Positions 1-4,706 of a stretch of DNA of 5,420 nt are shown piece by piece. The stretch comes from an uncultured Schwartzia sp. (GTDB taxonomy: Bacteria; Bacillota; Negativicutes; Selenomonadales; Selenomonadaceae): positions 1 through 5,420 of the forward strand of contig CAJPUA010000086.1 in the NCBI GenBank assembly GCA_905373705.1, in the 5' to 3' direction. The notes under the pieces were generated by a model. The model had not been told where the DNA came from, searched no databases, and saw nothing but the letters and a program-made list of their open reading frames with translations. The first letter of the stretch is position 1; every line of letters starts with the position of its first letter. A program made the position numbers and the translations under genes.

Positions 1-206
1 GTATAATCAAACTGCTGCTCCGCCTTGATAGCCAGCCGCTTTAACTCCACCTCCCAGTTTTTCAGCCCTTCCTTACGCCAGTTTCCATAGGCCCGCTTCG
101 TCACAATTCGCCCGTGAGTGGACACCTCCTGCAAAAGCGGCTCCAATTTACTGAGCTGCGTATTGTCGGCGTCGATCAAAACCGCCATTTTCTCTAAAGA
201 CTCCAC
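1..206 (-). CDS. NYN-domain (LabA/DUF88-like, PIN-fold) protein, N-terminal fragment
   Basis: Only the first 68 codons are in the window; the gene continues past position 1. Residues 8-15 read AVLIDADN, the first strand and acidic motif typical of NYN (LabA/DUF88) domains, where the aspartates help bind a metal in a PIN-like nuclease fold. The segment KRAYGNWRK at residues 37-45 and the helix ending in QQFDY match the next conserved blocks of the family. Family members are predicted or shown ribonucleases, often with a C-terminal OST-HTH/LOTUS RNA-binding domain, but that part lies outside the window, so the substrate and role here are unknown. I chose the GTG at 206-204 because GAGGTGA (218-212) ends 5 nt before it, an almost perfect Shine-Dalgarno. 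A TTG at 239 and the ATG at 192 are weaker alternatives. It lies 96 bp downstream of the LysR-type gene on the same strand with no convincing terminator between them, so the two may share a transcript. Confidence 0.8.
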   Translation of the reverse strand, partial: MESLEKMAVLIDADNTQLSKLEPLLQEVSTHGRIVTKRAYGNWRKEGLKNWEVELKRLAIKAEQQFDY

Positions 207-302
207 GCTCGTCACCTCATCCGCGCGTTCCGTCGCCAATTTTTCCTGTATGTGTCTGAATATTCGGGACAGGAACGCAAAAACCCTGCCCCGGCAAAAA
301 TT

Positions 303-1259
303 TTAGTCAGCGGCTTCCCCTTCCAGTTCTTCGCCCGCGCGTCGCCTTTCCTTCTCAATTCCCCGCGCCACCTTTTCCAGTGCGGCGAGAAACGTTTGCC
401 CGGGCAGGGACGTGATACGATCACCGCGCTGCACCGCCCCGACGGTCATACGCTCATCCGTCGCCAATGGCCGCGCGACAATATCCTGCCCGTGCAGATA
501 CGATGGCAACACTCCCGTCGCAATCGTGTACGCCTCGAGATGAATGAGGAAATCAACCACCGCCGCCCGATCCGTAACCAGCAAATGTTTCGGGAGACTT
601 CGCTCGCTGAACAACTCCTCCGTGAAATAAAAAGAATTTTCGTCCCCCTGATCAAACGTAACGCAAGGGAAATCCGCCAGATCCGTAACCTGAACCAGCG
701 ACTTTTCCGCCAGCGGATGACGACGCGCCAGGAACACGTGCGGCCGCACCGTAAAGAGCGGCTGAAACGCTAAATTTTCCTCCTTAAGGATTTTGCGGAT
801 AACCGCTTCGTTAAAATGGCTGAGATACAAAACACCTATCTCACTCTTTAAATTTTTGACGTTTTCAATGATTTTACTGGTGCGCTCCTCCAGCAGGGAA
901 AACTCATAATCATCCCCGCCGTATTCCTTTACCAGCTCCACAAAGGCCTGCGCGGTGAAGGTATAATGCTGGGTCGATACGGAAAAATACTTTCGGCTAT
1001 CTTCGCGCTGGCGGTAATGATCCTCCATGATCTGCATTTGCTGCATGACCTGCTTCGCGTACCCGAGGAACTCGCTCCCCTCCAGCGTAATCTGCATCCC
1101 CCGCGACGTCCGAATGAACAGCGTCTTTTGTATCTCCTGCTCCAAATCCCGCAGCGCCGTCGTCAGGCTTGGCTGGGAAATAAAAAGATGCCGCGCCGCC
1201 AAGCTCAGCGAGCCGTACATCGCGATAGCCGCCACATATTTTAACTGTTGAAACGTCAT
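303..1259 (-). CDS. LysR-type transcriptional regulator (CpsY/MtaR-like subgroup)
   Basis: This 318-residue protein has the full LysR layout. A winged helix-turn-helix lies at residues 2-61, with the recognition segment SQPSLTTALRDLE at 28-40 and the wing RTSRGMQITLEG at 50-61. A linker helix of Met/Gln-rich sequence follows at about 62-88. The periplasmic-binding-protein-like effector domain begins near SVSTQHY (93-99). The SQHY-type opening and the GVLYLSHFN and VTDRA segments resemble the CpsY/MtaR-like regulators of Gram-positive bacteria, some of which control amino-acid or surface-polysaccharide genes. The inducer and targets here cannot be read from sequence. The last roughly 25 residues form a highly charged tail (EKERRR, EELEGEAAD) beyond the usual domain. 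I chose the ATG at 1259 because the protein then starts MTFQQLKY, the normal LysR N-terminus, with AGGGG 8 nt upstream; an in-frame TTG at 1280 would add seven atypical residues. The divergent target gene usual for this family is absent: the upstream neighbour flgE lies on the same strand. Confidence 0.92.
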   Translation of the reverse strand: MTFQQLKYVAAIAMYGSLSLAARHLFISQPSLTTALRDLEQEIQKTLFIRTSRGMQITLEGSEFLGYAKQVMQQMQIMEDHYRQREDSRKYFSVSTQHYTFTAQAFVELVKEYGGDDYEFSLLEERTSKIIENVKNLKSEIGVLYLSHFNEAVIRKILKEENLAFQPLFTVRPHVFLARRHPLAEKSLVQVTDLADFPCVTFDQGDENSFYFTEELFSERSLPKHLLVTDRAAVVDFLIHLEAYTIATGVLPSYLHGQDIVARPLATDERMTVGAVQRGDRITSLPGQTFLAALEKVARGIEKERRRAGEELEGEAAD

Positions 1260-1326
1260 ATCCTCGCCCCTATTTTCCAAAAGCTTTCACACTAAAACTA
1301 TCGCCTGTCTTGCCCGAATACCTCAC

Positions 1327-1362
1327 CTGCTTCATTATCGCACGCCAAAAAGCAATACGCAA
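1327..1362 (-). promoter_or_regulatory. Candidate sigma-70/sigma-A promoter of the LysR-type gene
   Basis: On the minus strand TTGCGT (1362-1357) and GATAAT (1339-1334) are separated by 17 bp. The -10 matches the consensus at 5 of 6 positions, the -35 at 3 of 6. Transcription would begin near 1327, leaving a leader of about 68 nt before the ATG at 1259. It lies between the flgE terminator and the regulator gene, which fits a separate transcription unit. No clear LysR T-N11-A operator was picked out. Confidence 0.45.
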
Positions 1363-1390
1363 GTTTTCCCGCGCTTTCTTTTCCGCACAG

Positions 1391-1434
1391 AAAAACCCGG
1401 GAGCCGAACGCTGTTTGTTCGCTGCTCCCGGGTT
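1391..1434 (-). terminator. Rho-independent terminator of flgE
   Basis: A perfect 11-bp stem, AACCCGGGAGC (1394-1404) with GCTCCCGGGTT (1424-1434), is extended by CGAAC/GTTCG (1405-1409 with 1417-1421) across a 2-nt bulge, closing a 7-nt loop. Read on the minus strand, the descending arm runs into a T tract (1395-1391). It begins 16 nt beyond the flgE stop codon. The plus-strand side has no T tract, so it should act in one direction only, isolating the LysR-type gene from hook-unit transcription. Confidence 0.9.
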
Positions 1435-1450
1435 ATACTTATAAGGAAAT

Positions 1451-3478
1451 TTACCGCTTCATATTGACCAGCGTTTCTAACATCTCATCGGACACGGTGA
1501 TGATCTTGGAATTGGACTGGAACCCGCGCTGGGTAATGATCATATCCGTAAACTCATTGGCAATATCGACATTGGACATCTCAATGGCAGAAGGCGTGAT
1601 CTTGCAGCCAAGATCGGCCGCCGTTTTAACGTTTGCAACCCCAGAGTTATTTGATTCTTGGTAAAGACTATCACCCATCTTTGTAAGACCGGATGCGTTA
1701 TTGAACTGCGCGACCGCGACCTGAGCTTCCGTCTGCTTGACACCATTCGTATAAGTGCCAGTGATTACACCCGACGTATCAACGGACACACTTTCCAAAG
1801 TACCGGCTGCATGACCGTCTCCTGCCGCCGATACCGTATTAGAACCAGCATATTGCGTAAGCCCAGCGAAATTCAGCGCTACCTGCTGGGGACTCGCTGC
1901 TCCATTTTTATATTCAAGTGATAAGGAAGCATCGCCGGAAACATATCGTCCCATAGTATCAAAAACTAAATCTTTTTTCTCCAGTTTGACCGTGGTTTTA
2001 CTTCCATCCTTCTCCACCAAGGTCACACTGTCGCCGCCCCCCTGCAAGCTCATGGTCCAAGTATTGGCTTTCGTTTTGGTGATCAGGACTGACACGTTAT
2101 GTGCAGTGCCTTCACTGTCATAAACGGCGACACTCGAAACAAGCGACGGATAAAACGTACCATTCGCCGCATAATTCGCCCCCACTAAGCCCGTTAGCGA
2201 AGTACCATCCTTGCTTTGCAGCGTAACCGAATCCACCCGTTTACCATTAAAAGCATACCCATCTTCCGTCCGGGTAACACTGCTAACCGTTCCGTCACTC
2301 GCCGTTCCCATTCTGGTATAATTCTGTGAATTGCTGTTGACGACGAGCGGACTCGTAAGCGTCGTCTTATTGCCGTTTGCCGTGGTTACTTCCGCACCTG
2401 TGCTTGCTGTAATTTTTGATATAACAAAATCAAAATTAACGGTCTGCCCATCGGCATAGGTAAATCCTGTCGGTATTGGCACCTCGAAAGTAACGACATT
2501 TCCGTCGCTCAAAGTGACCGTAAGCTTTGTATTGCCTGGCGCAGCACCTGCTGTAGTAACGCCACCCGGATTAATCGTACCCGACAAAGTATATTTATCG
2601 CCGTATTTGTAAGTTCCACTGGTTAAAGCTGGCGGCGTATAGGTCGTTCCGCCGTTTATGCTGTGAACAGCACTTCCCACGGATAATTCCAAAGTAGCGG
2701 TTCCCGTGGTCGTCGCTGTCACCGAATCGATCTTTGACGTATATAAAACTTTTCCATTTACGGCACTGCCCGTAGTGAACGGATATCCCGAAGACCCGTC
2801 CAAGTCAACTGTTTCCCCAGTGGATAAGGAAAGCGACATTTTACCCGCTGGCTGCGGCGTATAATTGGTAACCGTCTCAGTTGTTCCATCAGCGTATTTA
2901 ACGATTGCACTGCCAATAGCATAGCCTTTGGTTTCCGCATTCAGATTGTGCGCATAAGTACAGTTAGAAGTTGCCTCCGCCTCCATGCTTTTCCCTGCTT
3001 TAATCGCAATCCTTGTCATACCGCTTCCCGTTTTTGAGTCAGGAAGTTTGCCATCTTCCGCCATCCAGCCCATAACATAGTATCCATTGCCCGGCTGGAC
3101 ATAATTGCCGGCGGCATCAAACTCAAATGCGCCATTACGGGTATAATACTGCTGTTGGCCATTAGACATGACAAACAGGCCATTACCTGACAAACAAAGA
3201 TCGGTATTTTTCCCTGTCGACTGCACACTGCCGTTGGTAAATAAAAGATCAATGCTGGATACGGCGGAGCCGAGACCGATTTGCTTAGGGTTTGTTCCGC
3301 CGAGCGTATCCGTGGGAGCGGACGCGCCGGTCAAGGTCTGGCTGATCATGTCGGCGAAGGTCACGCGGCTGGATTTAAAGCCGGTGGTGTTGACGTTGGA
3401 AATATTATTGCCGATGACATCCATCCGCGTCTGGTGATTTTTCAGCCCGGATACGCCGGAAAATAAAGATCGCATCAT
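1451..3478 (-). CDS. flgE: Flagellar hook protein FlgE, long form
   Basis: FlgE polymerises outside the cell into the curved hook joining the basal-body rod to the filament, and is exported by the flagellar type III system. Residues 7-45 carry the rod/hook N-terminal signature (SGVSGLKNHQTRMDVIGNN, then NVNTTGFK). The D1 core follows, with NTDLCLSGNGLFVM (91-104) and YYTRNGAFEFDAAGNY (111-126). A FlaE-type D2 segment lies near 443-480 (SVAVYDSEGTAHNVSV). The C-terminal coiled-coil segment (about 598-675) contains ALS-type residues SNVDIANEFTDMIITQRGFQ. Between about 185 and 440 lies a Ser/Thr/Gly-rich beta-type region, making the protein 675 residues against roughly 400 in Salmonella. Three cysteines are present (95, 173, 625). 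The start is the first of two adjacent ATGs. An in-frame TAA at 3484-3482 rules out any longer form, and AAAGGAG (3498-3492) lies 13 nt upstream, unusually far. It follows the TIGR02530-type gene by 32 bp and ends at its own terminator. Confidence 0.97.
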   Translation of the reverse strand: MMRSLFSGVSGLKNHQTRMDVIGNNISNVNTTGFKSSRVTFADMISQTLTGASAPTDTLGGTNPKQIGLGSAVSSIDLLFTNGSVQSTGKNTDLCLSGNGLFVMSNGQQQYYTRNGAFEFDAAGNYVQPGNGYYVMGWMAEDGKLPDSKTGSGMTRIAIKAGKSMEAEATSNCTYAHNLNAETKGYAIGSAIVKYADGTTETVTNYTPQPAGKMSLSLSTGETVDLDGSSGYPFTTGSAVNGKVLYTSKIDSVTATTTGTATLELSVGSAVHSINGGTTYTPPALTSGTYKYGDKYTLSGTINPGGVTTAGAAPGNTKLTVTLSDGNVVTFEVPIPTGFTYADGQTVNFDFVISKITASTGAEVTTANGNKTTLTSPLVVNSNSQNYTRMGTASDGTVSSVTRTEDGYAFNGKRVDSVTLQSKDGTSLTGLVGANYAANGTFYPSLVSSVAVYDSEGTAHNVSVLITKTKANTWTMSLQGGGDSVTLVEKDGSKTTVKLEKKDLVFDTMGRYVSGDASLSLEYKNGAASPQQVALNFAGLTQYAGSNTVSAAGDGHAAGTLESVSVDTSGVITGTYTNGVKQTEAQVAVAQFNNASGLTKMGDSLYQESNNSGVANVKTAADLGCKITPSAIEMSNVDIANEFTDMIITQRGFQSNSKIITVSDEMLETLVNMKR

Positions 3479-3510
3479 GAGTTATACACTTCTCCTTTAG
3501 TTGGCGCAGC

Positions 3511-3876
3511 TTAGAGAATCGCCACGCTGTCAATATCAGTAAAAAAACGGCCGGGAATACTGTCCTCACCAACGGCGGTAACGATCGTCCGATTCTGGAC
3601 GCTGACGACCATGGCGAGGTTGTCCCGAAAATAAATCAGCGCTTCTTTTCGATCCTTCCGGCGCAACCGGTCAATAATTTCGACCAGATTCCGCATATCC
3701 TGCATCGTGAGATTCTTCCCGTAACGGCGAAAGCATTCTTCCGCGTTACGGGAAAAGCGCACGCCCCTTTTCCCATCGACACTGATGAATACCGGCTGCT
3801 GGGCGGATGTACCGTCGGCGTCGGTAAGCGCGACGTCGCCTTTGGGCCGGAGCTGTCTCACGTCTGTCTCGCTCAA
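3511..3876 (-). CDS. TIGR02530-family flagellar operon protein
   Basis: This protein of 121 residues matches the small family usually encoded just upstream of flgE in Firmicutes flagellar operons. The recognisable core runs from about residue 40 to the end: VRFSRNAEECFRRYG, then a helical MQDMRNLVEIIDRLRRKD segment, then IYFRDNLAMVVSVQNRTIVTAV and the terminal FFTDIDSVAIL. The family pattern is a Phe-Ser-x-His/Asn-Ala block, a helix, an aliphatic strand with Asn-Arg-Thr, and a closing Phe-Thr-Asn/Asp-Ile-Asp-Ser-Ala motif. Its molecular role is not established; a part in hook assembly is inferred from gene order. The first 38 residues are variable and probably disordered. I chose the TTG at 3876 because AAGGAGG (3891-3885) sits 8 nt before it. 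A TTG at 3930 would lengthen the protein by 18 residues but lacks a Shine-Dalgarno. flgE starts 32 bp downstream, so the two form one unit. Confidence 0.85.
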   Translation of the reverse strand: MSETDVRQLRPKGDVALTDADGTSAQQPVFISVDGKRGVRFSRNAEECFRRYGKNLTMQDMRNLVEIIDRLRRKDRKEALIYFRDNLAMVVSVQNRTIVTAVGEDSIPGRFFTDIDSVAIL

Positions 3877-3884
3877 GAACTTCC

Positions 3885-3891
3885 CCTCCTT
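3885..3891 (-). promoter_or_regulatory. Shine-Dalgarno that sets the TTG start of the TIGR02530-type gene
   Basis: The minus strand reads AAGGAGG followed by 8 nt and then TTG at 3876. Spacing and complementarity to the 16S tail are both close to ideal. The motif lies inside the longer open frame that begins at the TTG at 3930, so it argues against that longer start. Confidence 0.75.
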
Positions 3892-3940
3892 ATACGGCAA
3901 TACTTTTCGCTTCAATCTCCCTTCTGCCAAAACATCGTTT

Positions 3941-3956
3941 TAACATATTTATGTTA
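3941..3956. repeat. Inverted repeat TAACATA-TT-TATGTTA, candidate operator
   Basis: Perfect 7-bp arms (3941-3947 and 3950-3956) flank 2 bp. The left 12 bp recur exactly at 4023-4034. The site overlaps the predicted -10 of the hook unit. Directly beside it, 3929-3941 forms a second small inverted repeat, AAAAC-ATC-GTTTT. Short dyads of this size are typical targets of dimeric ribbon-helix-helix proteins, one of which is encoded next door; that link is inferred. Confidence 0.55.
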
Positions 3957-3981
3957 TATCATACTTATCGTATTTTAACAA
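3946..3981 (-). promoter_or_regulatory. Candidate promoter of the TIGR02530-flgE unit
   Basis: On the minus strand TTGTTA (3981-3976), a 17-bp spacer and TATAAC (3958-3953) fit a housekeeping promoter at 4 of 6 and 5 of 6 positions. The start would fall near 3946, about 70 nt before the TTG at 3876. The -10 overlaps the inverted repeat at 3941-3956, so a protein bound there would block it. A flagellar sigma-28 type -10 (CGATAA, 3970-3965) also lies in the same spacer, but its -35 (TTAA) is poor, so I prefer the sigma-A reading. Confidence 0.45.
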
Positions 3982-4000
3982 AATTTCTTAAATAGTAAAT

Positions 4001-4028
4001 TTGTCTAAAAGAACTATTTTTATAACAT
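4001..4028 (+). promoter_or_regulatory. Weak candidate promoter of the RHH gene
   Basis: TTGTCT (4001-4006) and TAACAT (4023-4028) are 16 bp apart. Each matches the consensus at about 4 of 6 positions, and the whole block is so AT-rich that other placements are possible, for example TAAAAT at 4051-4056. If correct, the -10 coincides with the second copy of the 12-bp repeat. Confidence 0.3.
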
Positions 4029-4034
4029 ATTTAT
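4023..4034 (+). repeat. Second copy of TAACATATTTAT, candidate operator half
   Basis: This is an exact 12-bp match in the same orientation to 3941-3952, offset by 82 bp. Here the right arm of the dyad is not kept (the sequence continues CTGG instead of GTTA), so it is a half site or a degraded palindrome. It lies 40 bp upstream of the RHH gene start codon. Confidence 0.5.
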
Positions 4035-4062
4035 CTGGTAGCCAATATTGTAAAATAAAAAC

Positions 4063-4069
4063 GAGGTGG
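4063..4069 (+). promoter_or_regulatory. Shine-Dalgarno that sets the TTG start of the RHH gene
   Basis: GAGGTGG places its GAGG core 8 nt before the TTG at 4075. The in-frame GTG at 4066 lies within the motif itself and so is unlikely to be the start. Confidence 0.7.
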
Positions 4070-4074
4070 TAGTA

Positions 4075-4275
4075 TTGAGCGAGAAACTCCAAATAGCAAA
4101 AAAACGCCCGCGCGGAGCGGACGGATATAAAATATTTTCGATTCGGATTACCGAGGATACGCTTGATCGAATTAATCATCTTTCGGACCAAACCGGCCAC
4201 ACACGCAACGAGCTCATCGGGCTGTTATTAAACTACGCTCTCGACAACAGCGAAGTGGTCACTCCTAAACCTTAA
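4075..4275 (+). CDS. Ribbon-helix-helix (Arc/CopG-like) DNA-binding protein
   Basis: The 66-residue product has the complete ribbon-helix-helix plan. A basic N-terminal arm (KLQIAKKRPRG, residues 4-14) is followed by the strand KIFSIRI (19-25), whose alternating side chains would enter the DNA major groove in the dimer. Helix A is TEDTLDRINHLSDQT (26-40). After a Gly-41 turn comes helix B, TRNELIGLLLNYALDN (43-58), whose Thr-Arg-Asn cap usually contacts the phosphate backbone. A short acidic to proline-rich tail ends the protein. Such proteins act as dimers, commonly repressing their own promoter. No toxin gene lies next to it, so an antitoxin role is unsupported. It is transcribed away from the TIGR02530-flgE unit, shares with it an AT-rich region containing repeated dyad-like sites, and converges on rplQ through a shared terminator. 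Autoregulation and control of the hook unit are inferences from this layout. Confidence 0.85.
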   Translation: MSEKLQIAKKRPRGADGYKIFSIRITEDTLDRINHLSDQTGHTRNELIGLLLNYALDNSEVVTPKP

Positions 4276-4297
4276 CGCAAACCACTAAAAACAAGCG

Positions 4298-4344
4298 CAC
4301 GAAAAAGCCACCCTCTGTCAATGACAGAGGGTGGCTTTTTCGTG
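4298..4344. terminator. Bidirectional Rho-independent terminator between the RHH gene and rplQ
   Basis: The arms 4298-4320 and 4322-4344 are a perfect 23-bp inverted repeat; in RNA the loop would open to about CAATG. The GC-rich core (GCCACCCTCTGTC and its complement) is flanked by A5 on the left (4302-4306) and T5 on the right (4336-4340), so it ends in a U tract whichever strand is transcribed. It lies 22 bp after the RHH stop and 7 bp after the rplQ stop and serves both converging genes. Confidence 0.95.
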
Positions 4345-4351
4345 ATTTCTT

Positions 4352-4690
4352 TTACACCAGTTCCAAAAGAACCATCGGCGCCGCGTCGCCGCGACGTGGG
4401 CCGAGCTTTAAAATGCGGGTGTACCCGCCTTCGCGATCGGTGTATTTGGCAGCAATCTCGCCAAAAAGTTTACGCACGACGTCTTCATCAACGAGGCGCG
4501 CGATCGCCTGACGACGCGCGGCGAGATCGCCGCGTTTCGCCAGCGTGATGAGCTGGTCGGCTAAGCCGCTGATCTCTTTGGCCTTGGCTTCCGTCGTCTC
4601 GATGCGCCCATGCGCGAAGAAGGAAGTCAAAATGCTGCGAAACAGCGCTTTGCGCGCGCTTGAATCACGCCCTAATTTTCTGTAAGCCAT
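4352..4690 (-). CDS. rplQ: 50S ribosomal protein L17 (bL17)
   Basis: This protein of 112 residues opens MAYRKLGRDSSARKALFRSI, the conserved start of bL17, followed by LTSFFAHGRIETTEAKAKEI (22-41), which matches the family's Arg-rich RNA-contacting region. The end, GYTRILKLGPRRGDAAPMVLLEL, is the standard C-terminal signature (YTRI-K-RxGDxAPM). L17 binds 23S rRNA near the exit of the peptide tunnel in the large subunit. The length fits the short form of Firmicutes. The ATG at 4690 is preceded by GAGGG about 6 nt upstream; the open frame extends to 4768 but that part overlaps the end of rpoA. It follows rpoA by 16 bp, as in nearly all bacteria, and is the last gene of the ribosomal-protein operon here, since the terminator follows directly. 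Confidence 0.98.
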   Translation of the reverse strand: MAYRKLGRDSSARKALFRSILTSFFAHGRIETTEAKAKEISGLADQLITLAKRGDLAARRQAIARLVDEDVVRKLFGEIAAKYTDREGGYTRILKLGPRRGDAAPMVLLELV

Positions 4691-4706
4691 GTATTTCCCT
4701 CTTTCC

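Noticed and set aside
266..292. Hairpin after the LysR-type stop (GGGACAGG with CCTGCCCC, 8 bp with one wobble pair on the minus strand)
   Set aside because: No T tract follows on the minus strand and the loop is 11 nt, so it does not qualify as an intrinsic terminator; it may still be a minor RNA structure.
252..773. Open frame of 173 codons on the plus strand opposite the LysR-type gene
   Set aside because: It is Arg/Pro-rich with no recognisable domain and lies entirely antisense to a well-supported gene and its downstream gap; it is a shadow frame of GC-rich coding DNA.
3475..3489. Tiny upstream frame GTG TAT AAC TCA TGA overlapping the flgE start
   Set aside because: The Shine-Dalgarno lies only 2 nt before this GTG, too close for initiation, and four codons give no coding signal.
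3906..3925. Sigma-54-like TGGCAG followed by TTGA upstream of the TIGR02530-type gene (minus strand)
   Set aside because: The gap between the two parts is 8 nt instead of 5 and the GC of the -12 element is missing, so the essential GG-N10-GC spacing is not met.
4075..4275. RHH protein as the antitoxin of a toxin-antitoxin pair
   Set aside because: There is no toxin-sized gene on either side; the next features are a shared terminator with rplQ and a divergent flagellar unit.
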